6,159 nucleotides of DNA from an uncultured Flavobacteriales bacterium (GCA_938092195.1 CALKHD010000195.1:1-6159), one strand, 5' to 3'. Positions 1-6,159 are shown, counted from the stretch's first letter. Translations and numbers: made by a program. The notes: generated by a model not told the origin, from the letters alone.

Positions 1-883
1 GTTCAAGGCTGATGGTGTCGGGGTTCCAAGCGCCCAAAACCTGAGCGCTCATCTCTGTATTGTTGACCTGAACATCGAAAACCCCGGTGTTCAAGTCCCC
101 TCCGAGGGTCCAGTTGTCTGGACACCACCGGGTGCCCCATCCATCCAAAACGGGAACGGGGCCTTCTTGACGCTGGCCGCTGCACGCCCATTGGGTGTGG
201 TCGCCGTTCATGAGAACAGAGTAGCCCAAGGGAAGTCCATCTTGGCTGGTGGCCATGACCTCCAGCGAGGCTTGAAGGTTCCCCAACGTCCAGTTTTCAT
301 CCTCTCGATCAAGGTCGATGAGGTCCAGGCTTTTCAATTCAATGAAAGAGGGCTGAAGGGGAGCTTCGGCCATGGGCTCGAAATTCCACAGCAGGTCAGA
401 TACCCGGATGGATTGGAAATGCAGGTCGACAGCTTGGCCTTGCAATTGCGGCACATCTTTGGAAGTGTTGAACCAGTTTTCCAGACGATTCAATGCCTGA
501 TTGGAGCCTCGAATGCCTTCAATCTCGATGGAGCGCCACCGGTTCACGTCCAAGCCTTCTGGTTGAAGGCTGATTTGGTTCACCTGGATCAACGTGTCTC
601 CTCCAGGCTCATCCACAAGAATGGCCAAGCCTTGCAGCGCAACCCCAAGAGGCTTTCGGTCCACGCCAATGCCCTCGACCGAGACTTGGATGGGGTCTTC
701 TGTCGCTGGCAGTGCGTCGTTGATGTGTTCCACGACAAAACGCACGGTGACGCGCTGACCATAGGGGGTCGCCAGCCAAATGAAAGGCACCAAAAGCAGG
801 GCCAAGAATGCCCCAAGGGGCCACTTGATCCATCGCCATTTCCCCGCCATTGGGGATTTTGGTGTGGATGACTGCTCTTTCAT
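1..883 (-). CDS. TamB/DUF490-like translocation and assembly protein, N-terminal part (cut by left edge)
   Basis: An open frame runs from ATG at 883 to the left edge with no stop, giving about 294 residues of a larger protein. The N-terminus is short and polar (MKEQSSTPKSP), then basic (GKWRWIK). A single hydrophobic segment follows at about residues 21-38 (WPLGAFLALLLVPFIWLA), and after it TPYGQRV. A signal anchor followed by TP-x-GQ is typical of TamB-family proteins. The rest looks like repetitive beta-rich AsmA/TamB sequence (for example VDLHFQSIRVSDLLWNFEP). Family members span the periplasm and help assemble outer-membrane proteins or move phospholipids; Bacteroidota versions usually exceed 1,000 residues. 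Divergence from tsaD matches an arrangement I recall in Flavobacteria. An in-frame ATG at 850 (MAGKWRW) is an equally possible start. The C-terminal DUF490 domain, which would settle the identity, lies outside the window, so a generic AsmA-like protein remains possible. Confidence 0.72.
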   Translation of the reverse strand, partial: MKEQSSTPKSPMAGKWRWIKWPLGAFLALLLVPFIWLATPYGQRVTVRFVVEHINDALPATEDPIQVSVEGIGVDRKPLGVALQGLAILVDEPGGDTLIQVNQISLQPEGLDVNRWRSIEIEGIRGSNQALNRLENWFNTSKDVPQLQGQAVDLHFQSIRVSDLLWNFEPMAEAPLQPSFIELKSLDLIDLDREDENWTLGNLQASLEVMATSQDGLPLGYSVLMNGDHTQWACSGQRQEGPVPVLDGWGTRWCPDNWTLGGDLNTGVFDVQVNNTEMSAQVLGAWNPDTISLE

Positions 884-912
884 TGCGTACTGCGAACTTC
901 GCAACAGAAATA

Positions 913-1989
913 ATGCCAGACTTCATGTCGGAAGAATCGATTCCGGAATTTGTACAACCAGGGGGCTTTCCGGTGAGTGTTCCCAACGCCATCATGCTGG
1001 GCATTGAGAGCTCATGCGACGACACGAGCATTGCCGTCATGAAGGGCGATGTGGTGTTGTCTCAGTTCACAGCCGCGCAACACATCCACTCCAAATACGG
1101 GGGCGTGGTCCCCGAATTTGCATCCAGGGCACACCAAAAGCACATTTTGCCTGTGTTGAATGGGGCTTTGGAACGGGCGGGTTGTGCCTTGTCAGATTTA
1201 AACGGAATCGCATACACCCGTGGGCCTGGACTCAATGGCTCTCTTTTGGTGGGCAGTGCTTTTGCCAGAAGTTTGGCATGGTCGCTGAATTTGCCCATGT
1301 GGCCTGTCCACCACATGAGGGCCCATGTCTTGGCCCATTGGATTTCCGGGGGCGATGCGCCGGCAGAGCCCATGATGGCTTTGACCGTTTCGGGTGGTCA
1401 CACCCAATTGGTGGACGTGTCGTCGCCATGGGACTTAAATGTGGTGGGAACAACTTTGGACGATGCGGCGGGTGAGGCCTTTGACAAAGTCGCAAAGATG
1501 ATTGGGCTGCCTTATCCGGGAGGGCCTGAGGTCAATCGATTGGCCCAGGAAGGAGACAGGTTTGCCTTTGAATTCACCTCGCCCCAAGTGGCGGGACTGG
1601 ATTTTAGTTTCAGTGGACTTAAAACCTCGGTGCTTCGCACACTCGAGAAGAACAAAGAGGGCAGGGAGAAAGACTTGAAATGGAAGAAGGACGTTTGCGC
1701 GTCTTTGCAGCACACCATCGTGGCCATTTTGGTGTCGCGTTTGGAAAAAGCGGCCGACAGGTTTGGACGCAAGGCCATTGCCATTCAAGGCGGGGTAAGC
1801 GCAAATTCAGGCTTGCGAAGTGCCATTCAAGAACTGGGCGCACGTCGGGGTTGGAAGGTGCACATTCCGCCTTTTCAATACTGCACAGACAATGGGGCCA
1901 TGATTGCCATGTCCGGTCAGTTTTCGTCCATGAAAAGCAAGCCAGGAGGACTTGGGGATGGTCCCTTGCCCAGGTGGCCGATGACTTGA
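913..1989 (+). CDS. tsaD: tRNA N6-adenosine threonylcarbamoyltransferase TsaD
   Basis: TsaD (formerly Gcp/YgjD) transfers threonylcarbamoyl from threonylcarbamoyl-AMP to A37 of ANN-decoding tRNAs, with TsaB and TsaE, in the cytoplasm. Family motifs appear in order, numbered from ATG 913: GIESSCDDTS (30-39), FASRAH before residue 80, GPGLNGSL (about 105-112), the metal-binding HxxxH in HHMRAH (H134, H138), SGGHTQL (160-166), DDAAGEAFDKV, LPYPGGPEVNRLA, FSFSGLKTSVL, IQGGVSANS and CTDNGAMIA with D326. All expected ligand positions look intact. The start is uncertain. ATG 913 has an A-rich upstream stretch and gives 358 residues. ATG 925, GTG 973 (after an AGGGGG) and ATG 994 give 354, 338 and 331, the last two nearer the family norm of about 335-345. 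The residues before MLGIESS look non-conserved. Divergent from the TamB-like gene; convergent with the SRPBCC gene. Confidence 0.96.
   Translation: MPDFMSEESIPEFVQPGGFPVSVPNAIMLGIESSCDDTSIAVMKGDVVLSQFTAAQHIHSKYGGVVPEFASRAHQKHILPVLNGALERAGCALSDLNGIAYTRGPGLNGSLLVGSAFARSLAWSLNLPMWPVHHMRAHVLAHWISGGDAPAEPMMALTVSGGHTQLVDVSSPWDLNVVGTTLDDAAGEAFDKVAKMIGLPYPGGPEVNRLAQEGDRFAFEFTSPQVAGLDFSFSGLKTSVLRTLEKNKEGREKDLKWKKDVCASLQHTIVAILVSRLEKAADRFGRKAIAIQGGVSANSGLRSAIQELGARRGWKVHIPPFQYCTDNGAMIAMSGQFSSMKSKPGGLGDGPLPRWPMT
934..949. other. Overlapping palindromes between tamB and tsaD
   Basis: GAATCGATTC (934-943) and ATTCCGGAAT (940-949) are each perfect 10-bp palindromes sharing four bases. They lie in the divergent tamB/tsaD control region if tsaD starts at GTG 973 or ATG 994, and inside the tsaD N-terminal codons if it starts at 913 or 925. 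The location would suit an operator, but nothing else supports that, and palindromes this short also arise by chance. Confidence 0.2.
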
Positions 1990-2002
1990 TTCAGTTGCCC
2001 AA

Positions 2003-2016
2003 GTCACCCCGGTGAC
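2003..2016. terminator. Small hairpin between convergent tsaD and SRPBCC genes
   Basis: GTCAC (2003-2007), loop CCCG, GTGAC (2012-2016) forms a five-pair stem, 14 nt after the tsaD stop and 13 nt beyond the stop of the converging SRPBCC gene. The position suits a bidirectional terminator. There is no T-tract on either side and the stem is short, so it does not meet the standard intrinsic-terminator pattern. Confidence 0.22.
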
Positions 2017-2028
2017 CGAAGACCGGTG

Positions 2029-2448
2029 TCAGTCGGCGATGACCAGAGACTCGGCCAGGTGCGCGGTGAGCAACGACCAGTAACTCTTGGTCCAAGATTC
2101 CGTCATCCAACCATCGTCGCCAGAAGGCACGCCGATGTGATTCAGAATCAGGCACGTCTCACCGGTTTCTGTTCGCGACAAGCGAAGGTCAACCGTGGTG
2201 AAATGACCCGCAGGGAATTTCTTGTGTGTCCAAGCCAAAACGATGCGCTTGTTTTGGACCAAGTGAAGAAAATACCCTGTGTGGTTCTGATTGCACAAGG
2301 AAAAGGCACCGCCCTCATGGGGCTGGATGAAAGCTTCTTTCTCAGTGAATGCCACATGTGCATCCTGATCGAGCAGGGTCTCGAACACCTTTGCGGGAGG
2401 CGCAGGCAGTTCGATGACTTGATAAATGTTCTCCGTTTGGAGTTTCAT
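2029..2448 (-). CDS. SRPBCC/AHSA1-type START-like domain protein
   Basis: This 139-residue protein starts at ATG 2448 and ends at TGA 2029-2031. It has the layout of a single AHSA1/Bet v1-like domain. An opening beta strand (IYQVIELPAPPAKVFETLLD) is followed by a helix, then strands with GGAFSL and GYFLHLVQNKRIVLAW, and a charged strand pair (TTVDLRLSRTETGETCLILNH). The C-terminal helix carries the aromatic pattern GWMTESWTKSYWSLLTAHL, like the GW..xYW..L end of AHSA1 proteins. Family members hold hydrophobic ligands in a cavity or, in the eukaryotic Aha1 case, stimulate Hsp90; the ligand here cannot be predicted. There is no signal peptide or membrane segment, so it is probably cytoplasmic. 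It lies 57 bp downstream of the histidine-kinase gene on the same strand and may share its transcript. I see no ribosome-binding site or clear promoter of its own in that gap. Confidence 0.82.
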   Translation of the reverse strand: MKLQTENIYQVIELPAPPAKVFETLLDQDAHVAFTEKEAFIQPHEGGAFSLCNQNHTGYFLHLVQNKRIVLAWTHKKFPAGHFTTVDLRLSRTETGETCLILNHIGVPSGDDGWMTESWTKSYWSLLTAHLAESLVIAD

Positions 2449-2505
2449 GAGTCAAAAGGTGTGGCGATAAAAATAGCCGTTGGCGACGAGGGAGCCATGA
2501 CCGAA

Positions 2506-3588
2506 TCAATTCGTTCTCCACATCTTTTCGCGACAAGGCACGATGAGCCGAGCATGGGTGAGTGAATCCTCGGTAGAGATGTGCAGTCCCGATGTGGCCA
2601 ATCCATCGATCAGCCGGAGCCGCTGGCGAATCAAATCCGTGGCGTGTCGCCTCCTCGAGGGTGATTCCACTTCTTGCGGGGCAATGCCCTCATGGGAAGT
2701 TTCCATGACCGAATTGGTGACCACAATCTCGGCGTGTTCGGCTCCGGAAGGAACGGCATGAATGTGAAGGCTGCCCGCTCCTTGCTCTGCAGTTCCGCCC
2801 AACCCGTGCCACAAAGCATTCTCCACCAGTGGCTGAACCAAAAATGCAGGAATGGTTTTTTTCTTCATGCGGTCGGGAAGGGGAGAAACACACCAGTCTA
2901 AGGGACGTTGCAATCGCCTCAACTCCAATTGCAAGTAGTCCTCCAAGACCTTCCATTCTTCTTCCAAACTCCACCAGCCGTCTTGGCTGGCTCGAATTTG
3001 ACGTGTGGCCAGCCGTTTGAATGCACCCAAATTGGACACGCCCCGCTCGCCGTTGCCCTGAAGCATGTCATGCATGACGCCATTCAGGGCATTGAATAGG
3101 AAGTGGGGGTCCATGAGGTGTCGAAGCGCTGTGGCTTGAACTTCGGCGAGCTCTCGACGTTTGATCAGAGATTGACGAGCGAGCCATTCTTCGGCGGGGA
3201 TGCGATTTCGCCAATGGTCCAATTCTGACTGCCTTTGGGCTTCTTCTCTTTGCAGGTGGTGCCGGACATTCCAATCCAAGTTGATCCAAAATCCGGTGAG
3301 ACTCAGCAGGCCAATGGCGGCCACAGGCCAGGTGAATTCAGGGCCCACCGACCAGGCGAAACACAGGCCGGACAGCAGGAGCAAAAACGGCCACTGCGCT
3401 GTGTGCCGGCGCAACCAGTAAGCCCTTCTCCATTTTCTCCATTGCATCGGGGTCAAACGAAGCGCGGTGAACGCAATGCCAAAGGCCTGACCAATGAACA
3501 GTGCAATGGCGCAGGCCACCCCTGTGGATTCGCAGTACCAAGAGCCCAACATGAATCCAATGAAGGCCATGCAGCACTGGAAGACCAA
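2506..3588 (-). CDS. LytS/YehU-type membrane sensor histidine kinase with degenerate ATP lid
   Basis: A 360-residue protein if read from TTG 3588; the first in-frame ATG at 3570 gives 354. An in-frame TGA lies eight codons upstream of the TTG, so no longer version exists. About four hydrophobic segments occur at roughly residues 6-20, 23-42, 66-80 and 86-104, then a charged probable coiled-coil linker (about 105-155). The His_kinase domain follows, with H-box MDPHFLFNALNGVMHD (phospho-acceptor candidate H162), and a HATPase domain with N-box QPLVENALWHG (N257). This is the LytS-like class common in Bacteroidota, which usually pairs with a LytTR response regulator. The region that should carry the glycine-rich GxGLxN lid reads RHATDLIRQRLRL (314-326), so the lid glycines and asparagine are absent; VVTNS (289-293) stands where the D-box should be. 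It lies 53 bp after the helicase stop; no response regulator is in view. The signal sensed is unknown. Confidence 0.86.
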   Translation of the reverse strand: MVFQCCMAFIGFMLGSWYCESTGVACAIALFIGQAFGIAFTALRLTPMQWRKWRRAYWLRRHTAQWPFLLLLSGLCFAWSVGPEFTWPVAAIGLLSLTGFWINLDWNVRHHLQREEAQRQSELDHWRNRIPAEEWLARQSLIKRRELAEVQATALRHLMDPHFLFNALNGVMHDMLQGNGERGVSNLGAFKRLATRQIRASQDGWWSLEEEWKVLEDYLQLELRRLQRPLDWCVSPLPDRMKKKTIPAFLVQPLVENALWHGLGGTAEQGAGSLHIHAVPSGAEHAEIVVTNSVMETSHEGIAPQEVESPSRRRHATDLIRQRLRLIDGLATSGLHISTEDSLTHARLIVPCREKMWRTN

Positions 3589-3641
3589 AAAGAAGGGGCG
3601 CTGGCTTTGTCAGCGCAAGGCATGAATTTGCTGGCGTGGAC

Positions 3642-5162
3642 TCAGTCCTCGAATGCCATCCGCAATTGCTGCTTGAGCTTGCGGTTGTATTCGTCCATCA
3701 ACCACTGGCGGTAGTTGTCCGTGGTCTTGGAAATGCACTTGGTGTAGTCCCGAATGCGCTGCTCAATGTCTCCTTCCAATTCCTCGATGAGTTCGATTCC
3801 ATGGAATTCATCTTCGGCCACATTGGATATCATGGTCACATGATGCGCCAGGCTGTCTTCAATGGCTGCCTTGGGCCTGCGGCCTTTGCGCGTGGCTTCG
3901 ATGTATGCGTCCTTCATGATGAAAGGAGGCAGGTCTTGCACCTTGAACATCACCTTGAGCCTTTCGGGCATCTCGTAAACAAACGTCTCCTCGATTTCCT
4001 CATCGGTATACAGGCCGTCGAGGTAGGCATTCGGAGCGCGGAAGATGTCTTCCCAATTCACATGGGCATCCCACAAGCCGAATCGGCGCGCATTGTTGCC
4101 CAAGTCAATGACCGTGAAATCCTTCTTGTTTTTGAAGATTCGAGAACCCCGACCAATCATCTGGTGATACAGAGTCAAGGATTTGGTGGCGCGATTCAGG
4201 ATGATCGTCTCCACAGAAGGCTCGTCGAAACCCGTCGTCAAGATGCTCACTGAAGTCAGGATGGCATCGGGCTTTTCATGAAACCAAGTCAAGATGTCCT
4301 GCCTTTCCTTTTCGGTGTGGGTGTTGTCGAGGTGTCGGATCTCATATCCTTCTTCCTCAAACAGTTGCGCCACCATCAAGGAGGTGTGAATCCCGTTGTT
4401 GAAGATGAGGGTTTTGGTTCCCTTCGCCTTCTCTTCATATGCGTACAGGAGCTTTTCCTGCATGAAGTAATTGCCATACAGACGCTCCGAGCTCGACACG
4501 GTATAGTCACCATTGATGCCCACTTTCAAGGACTTCAAATTGACGTCATAGCTGTATGTAGATGCCTTGGCCAGGTATCCTTGTCCCACGAGTTTCGAAA
4601 TGGACTCACCCACCAAGACTTCTTGGTAGTTGTCCTTCAATGGCAATTTGATGTTGCTTGAAAGGGGCGTGGCTGTCACGCCCAGCAAAATCTGATTGTC
4701 GAAGAATTTGAAAAGCTTTCTGAAGCTGTTGTAGTGGGCCTCGTCAATCACCACCAAGCCCAGCTTATCGAAAGTGATGTGCTCGTCGTTCAGGCGGTTG
4801 TTCAAGGTTTCCACCATGGCCACGTAGCACCAATGCTCTTTGTCTTCGTCGAGGACTTTGACTTTGGAGTCAATGATCTTGTTGTCCACTCCGATGTCCG
4901 AAAGCATCCGGCTCGTTTGCCCCAAGAGTTCAATGCGGTGGGTGAGGATCAAGACCTTCTTGCCTTGTTCCAAAATGAAGCGCTTTGCCAACTCGCTAAA
5001 GATGACTGTTTTGCCTCCTCCAGTGGGGAGTTGATACAGCAAATTGTAGCGCTCGTTGAATTTCTTCATGCGCTCCATAATGGAGTCAATCGCTTGGGCT
5101 TGGTAGCCGTAAAGCTGCTTGCCTTCAGTCGAAATTAACTTGTCCTTTACCGCTTCGATCAT
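3642..5162 (-). CDS. DEAD/DEAH-box superfamily 2 helicase, SSL2/RadD-like
   Basis: A 506-residue ATP-dependent helicase. Motifs in order: GYQAQAI (about 19-25), the Q-like region before domain 1; Walker A LPTGGGKT (45-52); LTHRIEL (motif Ia); Walker B DEAH (140-143); TAT motif III (163-165); LIFNNGI opening domain 2; TTGFDEPS (motif V); and QMIGRGSR (motif VI, 334-341). After motif VI come about 165 residues with an acidic, helical C-terminus (EDEFHGIELIEELEGDIEQ). I see no zinc-binding cysteine cluster, unlike what I recall of E. coli RadD, and the protein is shorter than that one. The family includes XPB/SSL2 and RadD repair helicases, so DNA unwinding or remodelling in repair is likely, but the substrate is not shown. 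Start ATG 5162 is chosen because a phylum-type promoter sits just upstream; a longer frame from 5249 would read through it. First gene of a probable helicase-kinase-SRPBCC transcript. By eye it is more AT-rich than its neighbours. Confidence 0.92.
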   Translation of the reverse strand: MIEAVKDKLISTEGKQLYGYQAQAIDSIMERMKKFNERYNLLYQLPTGGGKTVIFSELAKRFILEQGKKVLILTHRIELLGQTSRMLSDIGVDNKIIDSKVKVLDEDKEHWCYVAMVETLNNRLNDEHITFDKLGLVVIDEAHYNSFRKLFKFFDNQILLGVTATPLSSNIKLPLKDNYQEVLVGESISKLVGQGYLAKASTYSYDVNLKSLKVGINGDYTVSSSERLYGNYFMQEKLLYAYEEKAKGTKTLIFNNGIHTSLMVAQLFEEEGYEIRHLDNTHTEKERQDILTWFHEKPDAILTSVSILTTGFDEPSVETIILNRATKSLTLYHQMIGRGSRIFKNKKDFTVIDLGNNARRFGLWDAHVNWEDIFRAPNAYLDGLYTDEEIEETFVYEMPERLKVMFKVQDLPPFIMKDAYIEATRKGRRPKAAIEDSLAHHVTMISNVAEDEFHGIELIEELEGDIEQRIRDYTKCISKTTDNYRQWLMDEYNRKLKQQLRMAFED

Positions 5163-5175
5163 AATAGGGATTCTG

Positions 5176-5206
5176 CAAAAGTACCCCTCGGAATGACGGA
5201 TGACAA
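5176..5206 (-). promoter_or_regulatory. Bacteroidota-type sigma-A promoter of the helicase gene
   Basis: On the minus strand TTG (5206-5204), a 20-nt spacer and TACTTTTG (5183-5176) match the Bacteroidota consensus TTG / N19-21 / TAnnTTTG exactly at every defined base. The first codon ATG 5162 is 13 nt further on, so the transcript leader would be only about 5-10 nt, too short for a Shine-Dalgarno site, and none is seen. The sites lie in the 78-bp gap shared with ung. Confidence 0.8.
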
Positions 5207-5220
5207 TGAATGCGGACTTG

Positions 5221-5232
5221 TATTTTCGGAGG
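5221..5232 (+). promoter_or_regulatory. Start region of ung: -7-like TATTTTCG and GGAGG ribosome-binding site
   Basis: GGAGG (5228-5232) lies 8 nt before ATG 5241, a good Shine-Dalgarno spacing and the main reason to choose that start; this is unusual in a phylum that mostly lacks such sites. TATTTTCG (5221-5228) differs from the TAnnTTTG -7 consensus at one base, but no TTG is found 19-21 nt upstream, so the promoter reading is weak. The two elements share one G. Confidence 0.45.
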
Positions 5233-5240
5233 TTTCTCAC

Positions 5241-5945
5241 ATGTCGCACAATACTTCACATCCGCACGACGTGCGGAGCCGGCTCAATCACGAGCAAGCA
5301 TGGGCCCTTAACGAAGGACAATGTGTTGATGATGCGTTGATTGAGGCTGTGAACAAGGCCTACTCAGAGGGGCCTTGTCATCCGCGACCCGAGGACTGGT
5401 TTCGGGCGCTGAATTTGGTGGGAACACCAAAAAAAGTTCGGGTGGTGATCTTGGGGCAGGATCCGTACCACGGCCCATCCCAAGCCAATGGCCTTGCTTT
5501 TTCTGTGAACCACGGCGTTCCGTTGCCTCCTTCATTGCGCAACATATACAAGGAGCTGTCGCGCGATGGTTTGGGCGTGCCGCCTGGTCATGGCGACCTG
5601 TCTGCTTGGGCTGCCCAAGGGGTGCTTTTGCTGAACGACGTTCTGTCCGTGGGCCAAGGCCAAGCCGCTTCACATTCGCGTTTTGGCTGGCAAGCGGTCA
5701 CTCAGGCGATTTTGAAGCAATTGACCCATCGCCCGGTGGTTTTTCTGCTTTGGGGGCGGCACGCTCAGCTGCGGGCGGACGAATTACAAGGCCTCCGCCC
5801 AGACCATTTGATTTTACAGGCTCCTCATCCCAGTCCGCTGAGTGCGCATCGCGGCTTTTTGGGGTGCGGACATTTCTCCAAAGTCAACCAATGGCTGTCT
5901 TCGAGGGGTGAATCAGAAATTCAATGGCTCACAGGCCCTTGGTGA
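5241..5945 (+). CDS. ung: Uracil-DNA glycosylase, family 1 (Ung)
   Basis: Ung removes uracil from DNA by cleaving the N-glycosidic bond, the first step of base excision repair of deaminated cytosine or misincorporated dUMP. From ATG 5241 the protein has 234 residues, close to E. coli Ung (229). The catalytic water-activating loop GQDPYHG is present (D74), with QANGLAFSV next. The GDLSAWAAQGVLLLND strand carries the base-recognition asparagine (N132), and the leucine-loop motif HPSPLSAHRGFLGCGHFS supplies the catalytic histidine (H196). VFLLWGRHAQ and the end SEIQWL are also typical. One small departure is LLLNDVLSV, where many family members have LLLNTVLTV; the Asn is kept. An in-frame ATG at 5193 would add 16 non-conserved residues and lacks a ribosome-binding site. 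Divergent from the helicase gene, with a WD40 gene 37 bp downstream on the same strand. Confidence 0.97.
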   Translation: MSHNTSHPHDVRSRLNHEQAWALNEGQCVDDALIEAVNKAYSEGPCHPRPEDWFRALNLVGTPKKVRVVILGQDPYHGPSQANGLAFSVNHGVPLPPSLRNIYKELSRDGLGVPPGHGDLSAWAAQGVLLLNDVLSVGQGQAASHSRFGWQAVTQAILKQLTHRPVVFLLWGRHAQLRADELQGLRPDHLILQAPHPSPLSAHRGFLGCGHFSKVNQWLSSRGESEIQWLTGPW

Positions 5946-5970
5946 TGGCCAATGGGTCAACTGGAGTCGG

Positions 5971-5978
5971 TATTTTCG
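5971..5978 (+). promoter_or_regulatory. TATTTTCG, possible -7 element before the WD40 gene
   Basis: The octamer TATTTTCG is one base from TAnnTTTG and ends 4 nt before ATG 5983, the same octamer found upstream of ung. If used, transcription would start at or next to the ATG, giving a leaderless or nearly leaderless message. There is no TTG 19-21 nt upstream and no Shine-Dalgarno site, so the evidence is slight; the gene could instead be read through from ung. Confidence 0.25.
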
Positions 5979-5982
5979 TCCC

Positions 5983-6159
5983 ATGAGTGCCCTCGAAAAC
6001 ACGTCAGGCGAATCTGGAAAATGGACCCTGCTCCAAGAGCTTTCCGGCCACCAAGGTGCCGTGTATGATTTGGCGCGAGGAGAGGAGGGAGATTTGTGGA
6101 GTGTCGGCGGAGATGGTTGGATGGTCCGGTGGCCGGCAGAAGATGGTGCGTGGTCGGTT
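5983..6159 (+). CDS. WD40-repeat protein, N-terminal fragment (cut by right edge)
   Basis: An open frame starts at ATG 5983, 37 bp after the ung stop, and continues to the window end (59 codons). After a short N-terminus (MSALENTSGESGKW) comes one recognisable WD40 blade: LLQELSGHQGAVYDLA, with the GH of the repeat, then GDLWSVGGDGWMVRW, which gives the GxDGxxxxW ending. WD40 proteins form beta-propellers that serve as interaction scaffolds; the partner is not predictable. Small WD40 proteins of about 300 residues occur in Bacteroidota, and the placement right after the start codon suggests a cytoplasmic propeller with no signal peptide. Only one blade is visible, so the full architecture is unknown. 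Spacing from ung allows co-transcription. Confidence 0.75.
   Translation, partial: MSALENTSGESGKWTLLQELSGHQGAVYDLARGEEGDLWSVGGDGWMVRWPAEDGAWSV

Noticed and set aside
167..871. Long plus-strand open frame of 234 codons opposite the TamB-like gene
   Set aside because: Its sequence has no family-like pattern, whereas the minus strand gives a membrane anchor and TPYGQ followed by beta-rich repeats open to the edge. It is an antisense shadow.
850..912. tsaD start at ATG 850
   Set aside because: It would make the protein about 40 residues longer than typical TsaD and overlap the divergent TamB-like start region.
3638..3648. GGACT-C-AGTCC palindrome over the helicase stop codon
   Set aside because: Five-base arms with a one-base centre cannot form a proper hairpin loop and no T-tract follows, so it is not a terminator; probably chance.
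3636..5138. Three plus-strand open frames (3636-4253, 4278-4661, 4734-5138) opposite the helicase
   Set aside because: The minus strand carries every superfamily 2 helicase motif through these positions; the plus-strand frames show no motif.
5193..5240. Longer ung start at ATG 5193
   Set aside because: No ribosome-binding site precedes it, the 16 added residues are not conserved in the family, and the GGAGG 8 nt before ATG 5241 decides for the shorter form.
5163..5249. Longer helicase start at ATG 5249
   Set aside because: The extra 29 residues do not look like the family, overlap the ung start and would translate across the consensus promoter at 5176-5206.
1..6159. Search for tRNA/rRNA genes, CRISPR arrays, insertion sequences, long repeats and defence islands
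   Set aside because: Nothing recognisable was seen on either strand. The single helicase beside a kinase and SRPBCC gene is not enough to claim a defence system.

Overview
The window reads as ordinary chromosomal sequence from a member of the Bacteroidota, probably a Flavobacteriales-like lineage with unusually high GC (mid-50s percent by eye, not counted). Three things point there. A near-ideal Bacteroidota promoter (TTG, 20-nt spacer, TACTTTTG) lies in front of the helicase gene. A TamB-like gene stands divergent from tsaD, an arrangement I recall from that phylum. Most starts lack a Shine-Dalgarno site.

Layout: (1) 1-883, minus: N-terminal part of a TamB/DUF490-like envelope protein, running off the left edge. 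(2) 913-1989, plus: tsaD, tRNA t6A synthesis, transcribed away from tamB. (3) 2029-5162, minus: a three-gene same-strand run, in transcription order a DEAD/DEAH-box helicase (SSL2/RadD-like), a LytS-type membrane histidine kinase with a degenerate ATP lid, and a small SRPBCC/AHSA1 protein. tsaD and the SRPBCC gene converge across a 39-bp gap with a small hairpin. (4) 5241-5945, plus: ung, uracil-DNA glycosylase, divergent from the helicase across 78 bp. (5) 5983-6159, plus: the beginning of a WD40-repeat protein cut by the right edge.

The genes are mostly housekeeping: outer-membrane or lipid transport (tamB), tRNA modification (tsaD), base excision repair (ung) and probable DNA repair or processing (helicase). 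The divergent helicase/ung pair could share regulation, but no common operator is visible. No mobile element, CRISPR array, rRNA or tRNA gene was seen, and no gene-free stretch exceeds about 80 bp. I found no convincing undescribed system. The best leads are the kinase with a missing glycine-rich lid and no LytTR partner in view, the promoter architecture around helicase/ung, and a TATTTTCG element in front of both ung and the WD40 gene.
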